This document shows positions 55,656 through 63,215 of a stretch of DNA of 64,000 bases, piece after piece. The DNA is taken from contig NZ_PYVX01000002.1 of assembly GCF_003056305.1 (NCBI RefSeq), forward strand, positions 186,001-250,000, written 5' to 3'. Numbering within the stretch: the stretch's first letter is position 1; every line of letters starts with the position of its first letter. Source of the DNA: Halomonas denitrificans (GTDB taxonomy: Bacteria > Pseudomonadota > Gammaproteobacteria > Pseudomonadales > Halomonadaceae). The notes beneath the pieces were generated by a model that searched no databases, was not told the origin of the DNA, and saw only the letters and a list, made by a program, of their open reading frames with translations. Made by a program: the position numbers and the translations under genes.

Positions 55656-55718
55656 GACAGACTCCATATCAGCATACGCCGCGAGCCACGCCGCCGTGCG
55701 TCGCGGAAGGAGAATCAC

Positions 55719-57614
55719 ATGCGTGTCTTGAGAGCTACCGCCGCCCTTGCCACCCTTCTGACCGTGCCGGCCATGGCGCAGGAGTACCACGCCCATACTC
55801 ACCCCGTAGAGCGGGATGACATCCAGTACTCGCCCTATCCGAAAGAGACATTTCCCAACAACGTCTACTTCGGCGATACCCATCTGCACACTTCTTACTC
55901 GACGGATGCGGGCATGGTCGGCAACACACTCGGGCCGGAAGAGGCATACCGGTTCGCGCGCGGCGAGACGGTGACTTCCAGCACCGGCCTCGAGGCACGG
56001 CTGAGCCGGCCACTCGATTTCCTCGTGATCGCCGATCACTCCGAAAATCTCGGGCTCGCACCGGCCATCGAGGAGTCGAACGCGGAACTTCTTGAGAACG
56101 AGTGGGGCAAGGAGCAGCACGACCTGGTCAAGTCCGGTCAGGAGGGAGCGCTCGAGGCCTATGAAAACTGGATGGCGAAGAACGCTGCCCAAGACGATCC
56201 GCTGGCCGAGATGACAGAGCTTAAGGCCGAAATGTGGCACAACCTCACCGCGGCCGCCGAACACTTTAACGAGCCGGGCCTTTTCACCGCGCTGATTGGC
56301 TACGAGTGGACCTCGATGCCGAACGGCAATAACCTGCACCGCAATGTCATCTTCCGCGACGGCAAGGAGGAGGCTGATCAGATCGTTCCGTTCTCCCAAT
56401 ACGACAGCTTCGATGCCGAGGACCTGTGGGACTGGATGCAGATGTACGAGGAGAAGACCGGCGGGCAGGTCCTGGCCATCCCGCACAACGGTAACCTCTC
56501 GAACGGCCTGATGTTCGACGATGTCACCTTTTCGGGCGATCCGCTGACCGAGGCGTACGCCGAGCGCCGCCAGCGGTGGGAACCCGTCTACGAGGTCACC
56601 CAGATGAAAGGCGACGGCGAGGCGCACCCAATGCTCTCGCCCAACGACGAGTTTGCGGATTTCTCGACCTGGGACCTGGCCAGCTTCGGCCCCGAGCCCA
56701 AGTCCGATGACATGATCCCCCGCGAATACGCCCGTGAAGCACTGAAACGCGGTTTGGCCCACGCGGCCGACTTGGGCACCAACCCGTTCAAGTTCGGCAT
56801 GGTTGGGTCGACCGACGCGCATACCTCGCTCGCTTCCACCGAAGAGGACAATTACTTCGGCAAGGTCGTCCTCCTCGAACCGTCACCGGACCCGATCCGC
56901 TTCGAGGAGGTGATTGCGGGCCGGCCGGCGCCTGAGGGCCACCAGATCTATGCGCGGCAGATCAGTGCGGCCGGCCTTGCTGCCGTGTGGTCGCGCGAGA
57001 ACACCCGCGAGGCGATCTGGGACGCTTTCAAGCGCAAGGAGGTCTTCGCGACCACCGGCACCCGGATGCGGGTGCGCGTCTTTGCCGGCTGGAACTTCGC
57101 CGAGGATGATTTGGACCGCAGTGACTTCGCCGCCTATGCGTATGAGAACGGCGTGCCGATGGGCGGAGATCTCACCGCCTCGGCTCACAGCGAGGCGCCC
57201 AGACTGCTCGTGCGCGCGCTGCGTGATCCGGACGGCGCCAATCTCGACCGCGTCCAGCTCATCAAGGGCTGGGTCGATGTCAATGGCGAGACGCAGGAGA
57301 AGGTCTACGACATTGCCTGGTCTGGCGACCGGGCAATAGGGGACGACGGAAAGGTACCGGCGGTGGGCAACACGGTGGATGTGGAGGATGCGAGCTACGA
57401 CAACTCGATCGGGGCGCCATTCCTCCAGGCCTTTTGGGTCGATCCCGAGTTCGAGCCGTCACAGCGCGCCTTCTACTACGTTCGGGTCCTGGAAATCCCG
57501 ACGCCGCGTTGGACCACCTATGACGCCAAGATTTTCGGTGTCGATCTGCCTGAGGACGTGCCGCCATCGATCCAGGAGCGCGCCTACACCTCACCCATCT
57601 GGTACACGCCGTAA
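55719..57614 (+). CDS. Exported DUF3604 protein, copy B
   Basis: 631 aa from the ATG at 55719, with GAAGGAG upstream. Signal peptide ends VPAMAQ. The mature N-terminus is His-rich (EYHAHTHPVERDD), absent from copy A and reminiscent of metal-capture tails. The same ligand series recurs: GDTHLHTSYSTDAG, LVIADHSENLG, IPHNGNLSNGLMF and MVGSTDAHTSLAS, with both proteins ending AYTSPIWYTP. All ligands are intact, so both copies should be active and may differ in substrate. It lies 63 bp after copy A and 18 bp before the lipoprotein gene. Confidence 0.88.
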   Translation: MRVLRATAALATLLTVPAMAQEYHAHTHPVERDDIQYSPYPKETFPNNVYFGDTHLHTSYSTDAGMVGNTLGPEEAYRFARGETVTSSTGLEARLSRPLDFLVIADHSENLGLAPAIEESNAELLENEWGKEQHDLVKSGQEGALEAYENWMAKNAAQDDPLAEMTELKAEMWHNLTAAAEHFNEPGLFTALIGYEWTSMPNGNNLHRNVIFRDGKEEADQIVPFSQYDSFDAEDLWDWMQMYEEKTGGQVLAIPHNGNLSNGLMFDDVTFSGDPLTEAYAERRQRWEPVYEVTQMKGDGEAHPMLSPNDEFADFSTWDLASFGPEPKSDDMIPREYAREALKRGLAHAADLGTNPFKFGMVGSTDAHTSLASTEEDNYFGKVVLLEPSPDPIRFEEVIAGRPAPEGHQIYARQISAAGLAAVWSRENTREAIWDAFKRKEVFATTGTRMRVRVFAGWNFAEDDLDRSDFAAYAYENGVPMGGDLTASAHSEAPRLLVRALRDPDGANLDRVQLIKGWVDVNGETQEKVYDIAWSGDRAIGDDGKVPAVGNTVDVEDASYDNSIGAPFLQAFWVDPEFEPSQRAFYYVRVLEIPTPRWTTYDAKIFGVDLPEDVPPSIQERAYTSPIWYTP

Positions 57615-57632
57615 GGCTTACGAGGAGCAACG

Positions 57633-58091
57633 ATGAGCATGAGCAACGGAATCACGTCAGGAATCGGCGGCTGGGTCGTCGGCGTTGGTGCCCTGCTGCT
57701 GGCAGGGTGCAGCGCCCAGATGACCTCGGGGGAGGAGGCGATGCAGCAGCCGGACAACTCGCTGATGCAGGTCATCCGCGGCGAGGTGTGGTACCGGGAG
57801 CGCATGGCGCTGCCGCCGGGCGCCGAGGTGGTGGTGACACTCGAGGATCAGTCACGCGCGGATGCACCGGCCACCGTGCTTACCGACTACACCCATACCG
57901 TCGACGGCGGCCAGCCGCCCTATCCGTTCCGGTTGGTGTATAACCCTGATGCCATCGATGACCGCATGACCTATGGGCTGCGGGCGCGGATCGTTCATGA
58001 GGGCGAGTTGCTATTCACCAGCACGGAGCATATCGATCCCTTCGCGGGCGCGCCCGGTGACCCCGTGCGCATCCGGGTCTCGCGGCAGTGA
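57633..58091 (+). CDS. YbaY/YscW-like lipoprotein
   Basis: 152 aa from the ATG at 57633 (GAGGAG upstream). The signal ends LLLAGC, with lipidation at Cys about 26; Ser at +2 suggests outer-membrane sorting. The mature domain, VIRGEVWYRERMALPPGAEVVVTLED (read in parts) and PYPFRLVYNPDAI, follows the YbaY/YscW pattern of small beta-sandwich lipoproteins (type III secretion pilotin-like fold). No secretion system is nearby. Tight spacing to DUF3604 copy B suggests cotranscription. Confidence 0.8.
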   Translation: MSMSNGITSGIGGWVVGVGALLLAGCSAQMTSGEEAMQQPDNSLMQVIRGEVWYRERMALPPGAEVVVTLEDQSRADAPATVLTDYTHTVDGGQPPYPFRLVYNPDAIDDRMTYGLRARIVHEGELLFTSTEHIDPFAGAPGDPVRIRVSRQ

Positions 58092-58229
58092 CCGAGGCTC
58101 TGGAAGTGCCCGGCTTGCCCTGGGGGGCGATCGCACCGGGTGGATGACGGTGCGGGATAGGGATCCGTGCCCGTCCCTCGCCGGGCCGGGCACGCGTTGA
58201 GGGACGGCATGCCATCGGAGGCAACGACC

Positions 58230-59003
58230 ATGGGAATACTGCAACGGCTGACGGCCGCCTGTTGCTTGGCGCTCACCGCAACGGGGACGACCCAGGCCCA
58301 GGAGGATGACCTGGGCACGGCGGCCAACGATCCGACGGCCTCCGTCACGGCCTTCCAGCTGCAGGACTTCTACACCTACCGCTACCACAACCGCTCCGAC
58401 GAGGAGGGCAACCGCCTGCAGTTCCGCGCCGCGATTCCGTTCTCCGCGGGGGGCATGAACCACATCTTCCGGGTGACGCTGCCCTACGTGACCGACGCCC
58501 CCGGCGGCGCCGACGGCTGGTCCGATACCACCCTGTTCAACCTGGTCACCTTCGATCGGCCCTGGGGGCGGTTCGGGCTCGGTGGTGTGGCGCTGCTGCC
58601 GACCGGCGAGGGCGACCTGAGCGCCGAGCAGTGGGGCCTCGGGCCGGCGGCCGGCTTCGTGGCCAACCAGCCCTGGGGCATCTGGGGACTGTTCAACCAG
58701 AACGTGTTCACGGTGGCGGGAGATGACGACTACCGCGACGTGAACATCTCGATCCTCCAGCCGATCGTGAACTACAACCTCGGCAACGGCTGGTCGGCAG
58801 GCGCTTCCGACATGTCGATCACCTACGACTGGGAGCAAGAGGACTGGGTGAGCCTGCCGCTGGGCGTGGCCGTGAACAAGCTCGTGACCCTCGGCGGTTT
58901 TCCGGTGCAGTTCACGACCAGCTACGAGCACAATTTCCATGATGAGGGCATCAGCCCGTCAGACACGTTCAATGTCACTGCCAAGCTGCTGCTCCCGAGG
59001 TAG
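58230..59003 (+). CDS. Outer-membrane-barrel-like exported protein
   Basis: 257 aa from the ATG at 58230 (GGAGG 8 nt upstream; an ATG at 58209 is in frame but lacks a site). Signal peptide ends TGTTQAQ. The mature chain alternates polar and hydrophobic residues with aromatic girdles (HIFRVTLPYVT, WGRFGLGGVALLPTG, VQFTTSYEHNF) and ends with a barrel-like strand FNVTAKLLLPR. Such proteins are often annotated as neuromedin U or transporter-like. It could be a small outer-membrane channel for the cluster's substrate or product. Confidence 0.7.
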   Translation: MGILQRLTAACCLALTATGTTQAQEDDLGTAANDPTASVTAFQLQDFYTYRYHNRSDEEGNRLQFRAAIPFSAGGMNHIFRVTLPYVTDAPGGADGWSDTTLFNLVTFDRPWGRFGLGGVALLPTGEGDLSAEQWGLGPAAGFVANQPWGIWGLFNQNVFTVAGDDDYRDVNISILQPIVNYNLGNGWSAGASDMSITYDWEQEDWVSLPLGVAVNKLVTLGGFPVQFTTSYEHNFHDEGISPSDTFNVTAKLLLPR

Positions 59004-59118
59004 CGGGCGGCCGAACGGGTGAAGCGCCATGTTCGGCGACCGACTTGACCGACGGAGAGAAGCGGCCCCTTGCGGCTCGCACACTTAAGCCGCGCATGAC
59101 CCAAGGAGGGAAGGCCCC

Positions 59119-59961
59119 ATGACCCTGCGCATGATACTGCTCTCGCCGCTCGTCCATTTCTTCCTGCTGGGGGGGCTGATCTTCGGGTCCTATGCGCTCG
59201 TCGAGGATGAGCCAGAAAGGCCCGCCGTGACGGCCGAGGCGATCACCCTGACGCCGCAGCAGGCCGCGCGGCTGGCCGAGCAGTTCGCGGCGACCTGGAA
59301 CCGGCCGCCAAGCGTCGAGGAGCTGGAAGGGCTGATGCGCGCCTGGGTACTGGAAGAGGCTCATGTGCGCGAGGCCCGGGCGCTCGGCCTGGATCGGGGC
59401 GATGCAGTGATCCGGCAGCGGTTGAACCTCAAGATGCAGTTCCTGGCGGAATCCGGGGCCGCCGCGCTGGCGCCGGACGACGCGACCCTCCAGGCGTATC
59501 TCGACGACCACCGGGACGACTTCCTGCGGCCCGCGCGGGTGGCCTTCGAGCAGGTCCAGCTGCCGCCGGGGCAGGGCGACGAGGCGCGCGCGATTCGCGC
59601 CGCGCTGGAGAGCGATGCGGCTCCTTCATCGCTGGGCACGCCGAGCCTGCTGCCGACCTCGCTTGCGATGACGCCGGCGCCCGCCGTCGATCGTCTCTTC
59701 GGCCAGGGGTTTCATGCCGCCCTGGCCGAGGCGCCCCGGGGGCGCTGGCATGGCCCGGTCGAGAGCGCCTACGGCCGGCACCTGGTGCGGGTGACCGGTC
59801 GCGCCGAGGCCGTGTTGCCGCCGCTTGGTGAGATCCGGGCGCGCGTCGAGGGCGAATGGCGTGCGGCGCAAACCAGGGAGATGCGTGAGAGCTTCGCGCA
59901 GGCGCTGCTCGAACGCTACGCCGTCACCACTCCCGAGGCGGCAGAGGTGCTGGCACCATGA
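59119..59961 (+). CDS. Membrane-anchored parvulin-like peptidyl-prolyl isomerase (divergent)
   Basis: 280 aa from the ATG at 59119 after AAGGAGGGAAGG. An N-terminal anchor (LLSPLVHFFLLGGLIFGSYAL) leads to a SurA/PpiC-like helical domain (RLNLKMQFLAESG; DDATLQAYLDDHRDDFLRPA). A shortened parvulin-like domain ends GRWHGPVESAYGRHLVRVTGR. The usual parvulin motif with HILV is degenerate (VAFEQVQLPPG), so it may be a chaperone more than an isomerase. It overlaps the HupE/UreJ gene by 4 bp (ATGA), so the two products are made together. It may fold the exported DUF3604 proteins. Confidence 0.78.
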   Translation: MTLRMILLSPLVHFFLLGGLIFGSYALVEDEPERPAVTAEAITLTPQQAARLAEQFAATWNRPPSVEELEGLMRAWVLEEAHVREARALGLDRGDAVIRQRLNLKMQFLAESGAAALAPDDATLQAYLDDHRDDFLRPARVAFEQVQLPPGQGDEARAIRAALESDAAPSSLGTPSLLPTSLAMTPAPAVDRLFGQGFHAALAEAPRGRWHGPVESAYGRHLVRVTGRAEAVLPPLGEIRARVEGEWRAAQTREMRESFAQALLERYAVTTPEAAEVLAP

Positions 59962-60953
59962 GACGTCTCCTGCTGGCCCTGCTGATGGTCGTCACGACCT
60001 CGCTGCCGACCCTGGTATCCGCCCATGCCCTCGACCCCGGCTACCTGAACCTCGCGTCCCTCGACCAGGACCGCTGGCGGGTGACCTGGCGGGTGCCGGA
60101 CGTGAGCGGTCGCCCGATGCCCATCGCGGCTCGCCTGCCCGAGTCCTGTTCCTACGAGCCGCCGCCACCGATCTTCGACGGACGCGCCTGGACGAGTGCC
60201 TGGGTGGCCCACTGCACCAACGGGCTGGCCGGCGGCAGGATCGAGATCGCGGGGCTGGAGCGGACCCGGACCGATGTGCTGGTGCGTTACGAGCTGGAGC
60301 CGGGCGACACGCGGGTCCAGCGCCTGACCGCCGCCGAGACCGCCTTCACCGTGTCCGGGCAGGCCGGGGTCACGGAGATCCTCGGCAGCTATATCGGCCT
60401 CGGGGTGACGCACATTCTCGAGGGCATCGACCACCTGCTGTTCGTCTTCGCCCTGCTGCTGCTGATCCGCGATCGCAGGCGCCTGTTCTGGGCGGTCACG
60501 GCCTTCACCCTGGCCCACAGCATCACCCTGGTGGCCGCCACCCTGGGCTGGCTGAGTCTGCCGTCACCGCCGGTCGAGGCCCTGATCGCGCTGTCCATCG
60601 TGTTCCTGGCCTATGAGCTCACCCTCCCGCCCGAGGCGCGCGATCCGCTGGCCCAGCGCTTTCCCTGGATCGTGGCCTTCGCCTTCGGCCTGATCCACGG
60701 GCTGGGGTTCGCCGGGGCGCTGCGCGACATCGGCCTGCCGGAGGGCGATATTCCGCTGGCGCTCTTCGCCTTCAACATCGGGGTCGAGCTGGGGCAGCTC
60801 CTGTTCATCGGCGTCCTGCTGGGCATCGGTGTCGCGGTGCGACGCCTCTATCCCGCGATCAAGCAGCAGGCAACATGGCTGATGCGCGGTTCGAGCTACG
60901 CCATCGGCAGCCTGGCCGCCTTCTGGGTCATCGAGCGCATCGCCTCCTTCTGA
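59958..60953 (+). CDS. HupE/UreJ-type membrane protein with periplasmic domain
   Basis: 331 aa. The signal/anchor is followed by a ~120-residue periplasmic domain (AHALDPGYLNLASLDQDRWR, with a His just after cleavage). Six or so helices follow, carrying GVTHILEGIDHLLFVFALLL, FTLAHSITLVAA and FGLIHGLGFAGAL, the His/Asp motifs of the HupE/UreJ_2 family. HupE/UreJ proteins are linked to Ni/Co uptake, but this larger class has no proven metal. A urease or hydrogenase is absent here, so a role in metal supply to the DUF3604 hydrolases is a testable idea. Confidence 0.85.
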   Translation: MRRLLLALLMVVTTSLPTLVSAHALDPGYLNLASLDQDRWRVTWRVPDVSGRPMPIAARLPESCSYEPPPPIFDGRAWTSAWVAHCTNGLAGGRIEIAGLERTRTDVLVRYELEPGDTRVQRLTAAETAFTVSGQAGVTEILGSYIGLGVTHILEGIDHLLFVFALLLLIRDRRRLFWAVTAFTLAHSITLVAATLGWLSLPSPPVEALIALSIVFLAYELTLPPEARDPLAQRFPWIVAFAFGLIHGLGFAGALRDIGLPEGDIPLALFAFNIGVELGQLLFIGVLLGIGVAVRRLYPAIKQQATWLMRGSSYAIGSLAAFWVIERIASF

Positions 60954-60956
60954 GTG

Positions 60957-61002
60957 GACATGACACGCCCCCCTCTCGAGAGAGAGGGGGGCGTGTCATG
61001 TC
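60957..61002. terminator. Perfect 21-bp inverted repeat between convergent genes
   Basis: Arms 60957-60977 and 60982-61002 are exact inverted complements around a GAGA tetraloop. It begins 4 bp after the HupE/UreJ stop and ends 31 bp before the convergent oxidase stop, so it can terminate both. No T-run is present on either side. The inner part is a GC block (six C/six G), the outer part GACATGACACG. Confidence 0.8.
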
Positions 61003-61032
61003 ACAAGGACCGATGATTCGATCGTCGCCGGG

Positions 61033-62412
61033 TCAGGCCGGCGCGATATTGTGATTCAGATGGAAGAGGTTCTGCGGATCATACTGGGCCTTGATCCTGG
61101 CCAGCCGCTGGTAGTTCTCCTGCCCGAAACCGGCGATGACCCGCTCCCTGCCCTCGTCGCCGATGAAGTTGAGGTAGACGTTGCCGCTGGCCCAGGGGCG
61201 CAGGTCCTCACGCAGTCGGCGCGTCCACTGCCGGCCGCGCTCGTCATCGGCCGGGTTCTCCCACAGGCCGAAGGGGTGCACGACCCAGGGAGCGTGGCGC
61301 CAGGAAATCGGAACGTCGGTGGGCCCTTTCGCCACGGCACCTCCCTGGGGAAACAGCACATGCTGGGAGGGGGAGGGCACGATCATGTCGCCTGCCCGCT
61401 CACAGAACCGCTCGATTGCCTCGTCGGGGAAGGCCTTGAGGTATTCGGCCGACCAGTAATTGCGATACCCGGGTGGGTCATCGAGCATGCACTGCAGATC
61501 GGCATAGGGCATCTCGGCGATCATTTCGCCCTCGTGGCCGAGCGCGAGCAGCGGGGCGGCGACATCACGGGCCTCGGCTTCCGGCCCGGCATAGGCGACC
61601 AGGATGACGAACGCGAGGTGGTCGACCAGGTGCCCGGGAACGAAGTCTTCCGGCGGGGCCGTGATGTAGAGGGCGCCACCGCCCACCTCGTCCGGTGCCG
61701 TCTCCAGATAGTCGCGATAGACACGCAGGACCTCCGGCGCCTTCGCGGGTGACCACAGCAGCAACAGGGCGGTGACGCCGGCCAGTTCGTGGAGCCGGAA
61801 GGTCAGCGAGGTGGCCACGCCGAAATTGCCGCCACCACCGTGCAGCGCCCAGAACAGGTCAGGGTTCTCCCGCTCGCTGGCGCACACGACGTTGCCGTCG
61901 GCGGTCACCAGCTCGGCGGCGAGCAGGTTGTCGCAGGCCAGGCCGAACTTGCGCGCCAGCCAGCCATCGCCCCCGCCCAGGGTGAAGCCGCCGACGCCGG
62001 TGGTCGATACCCGACCGCCCGTCGTGGCCAGGTCATGGGGTTGGGTGGCGCGGTCCAGGTGGCTCATCGTCGCTCCGCCGGCGACCGTGGCCGTCCGCGC
62101 GTCGGGATCGACGGACACGCCATTCATGCGTCGCAGGTCGATCACCAGACCGCCTTCCGTCAGGGCCTTGCCGGCGACGCCATGCCCCCCGCCTCGAACG
62201 GAGATCTCCAGCCCCGCTCGAGCGCCGAAGTTCACGGCGCCGACCACGTCGTCCACATCGGCGCACTGGGCGATGAGCCCGGGACGGCGTTCGATCATCG
62301 CGTTGAAGAGCCGGCGGGCCTCGTCGAAGCCCGTGTCCTCGGGGAGCAGGATCTCCCCGGAAAAATCCTTGCGTAACTCCTGCAGTGCCAAAGAATCGAT
62401 ATGCGTTGTCAT
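61033..62412 (-). CDS. FAD-linked oxidase (BBE/6-hydroxynicotine oxidase-like)
   Basis: 459 aa from the ATG at 62412 (GAGGAG upstream). EISVRGGGHGVAG carries the His that covalently holds FAD in this family. GVGGFTLGGGDGWLARKFGLACDN is the second FAD-binding segment (read in parts). The Cys that gives bicovalent flavin attachment in BBE-type enzymes (GxCPxVG) is replaced here by VSTTGVG, so attachment should be single. The C-terminal BBE motif NLFHLNHNI is present. It oxidises an unknown alcohol, amine or sugar. No signal peptide. Confidence 0.9.
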   Translation of the reverse strand: MTTHIDSLALQELRKDFSGEILLPEDTGFDEARRLFNAMIERRPGLIAQCADVDDVVGAVNFGARAGLEISVRGGGHGVAGKALTEGGLVIDLRRMNGVSVDPDARTATVAGGATMSHLDRATQPHDLATTGGRVSTTGVGGFTLGGGDGWLARKFGLACDNLLAAELVTADGNVVCASERENPDLFWALHGGGGNFGVATSLTFRLHELAGVTALLLLWSPAKAPEVLRVYRDYLETAPDEVGGGALYITAPPEDFVPGHLVDHLAFVILVAYAGPEAEARDVAAPLLALGHEGEMIAEMPYADLQCMLDDPPGYRNYWSAEYLKAFPDEAIERFCERAGDMIVPSPSQHVLFPQGGAVAKGPTDVPISWRHAPWVVHPFGLWENPADDERGRQWTRRLREDLRPWASGNVYLNFIGDEGRERVIAGFGQENYQRLARIKAQYDPQNLFHLNHNIAPA

Positions 62413-62801
62413 GACACCCTCCTCGGGAGGGCAAGACGCAGGGGACTCGACACCTGTGCCTTGCCATACCCCGCCTGGCGTCATGTGCCATCGCCCCCGG
62501 GTCGGTCCGACGCCAGGCAGTCGGCGCCGACCCTCTGGTCCGGATCAGGACCCGGCCTTGCCGCCTGGAGCCTGGAAATCACCAGTGAGCTGACGAGTCA
62601 CAGGGCACTGATCCGCTCCTGTCGACAACCGTTGATCGAGGACCTGTCTCGGGGAACAGGGTCTGACTTCAGTATAGCGCCCGGCGATGAGACTCACGGT
62701 CGGGAACGTGACCGGCCCCGCCCTGTCCCCGGCCGTTCCTTCATCTGCCGATCGTCTCCATAGGCACATTTCTTCTCCCCGATGCCGGTAAGATCTTGTT
62801 C
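62413..62801. other. Gene-free spacer upstream of the oxidase gene
   Basis: 389 bp between the oxidase start and the palindromic operator at 62802. It should hold the oxidase promoter. No hairpin, repeat or credible gene seen. Confidence 0.5.
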
Positions 62802-62815
62802 GTACCGAACGGTAC
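62802..62815 (+). promoter_or_regulatory. 14-bp palindromic operator before an Old Yellow Enzyme remnant
   Basis: GTACCG-AA-CGGTAC is a perfect palindrome just upstream of the ribosome site GAGGAG (62827-62832). TetR-family regulators of Old Yellow Enzyme genes use sites of this sort. No TetR gene is nearby and the target gene is broken, so the site may be orphaned. Identity of the regulator is inference. Confidence 0.6.
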
Positions 62816-62840
62816 ATTCATGCCTTGAGGAGAGTCGTCC

Positions 62841-63061
62841 GTGTCGCAGGTCGTCCCCATGCCTCACTGTTCGAATCCGGCAGCATCGCCGGCCAGTGGC
62901 TGGCCAATCGCCTGGTGCTGGCACCCATGGCGCGCACCAGCGCCGAGTCCGACGGACGCGCGACGCCGCGCATGCGTGATAACTATCGGGACTTCACCCG
63001 TGGCGGCTTCAGCATGCTGAACGCCAATGGATCCCCGGGCGATCCGGCCAGGGCCGAATGA
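62841..63061 (+). pseudogene. Truncated, frameshifted Old Yellow Enzyme (NADH:flavin oxidoreductase) gene
   Basis: The GTG at 62841 follows GAGGAG at a normal distance and begins MSQVVPMPH. A 1-bp shift near 62866 then moves to the frame that gives LFESGSIAGQWLANRLVLAP and RTSAESDGRATPRMRDNYRDF, the first ~45 residues of the OYE barrel. After GGFSMLNANG the protein ends at 63061, instead of about 350 residues. It cannot encode an active enzyme. Confidence 0.8.
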
Positions 63062-63215
63062 CCCGGATGAAGAGCCGCGTCACTCCCGCTCGGGAGTGAA
63101 AGCCAAGCCGTCATGAAAAAACGTCCCGTCCTTGTGTTCTCGCATGGTGGAGGTATGGGCGAAGGCGTACCCTTCATCTGTTATTGCTTGAATACCGGGA
63201 TCGGGAGGCATCGAG

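Noticed and set aside
53916..56822. 968-codon open frame on the minus strand
   Set aside because: It is antisense to both DUF3604 genes, has no family motif, and long antisense frames are common in GC-rich DNA.
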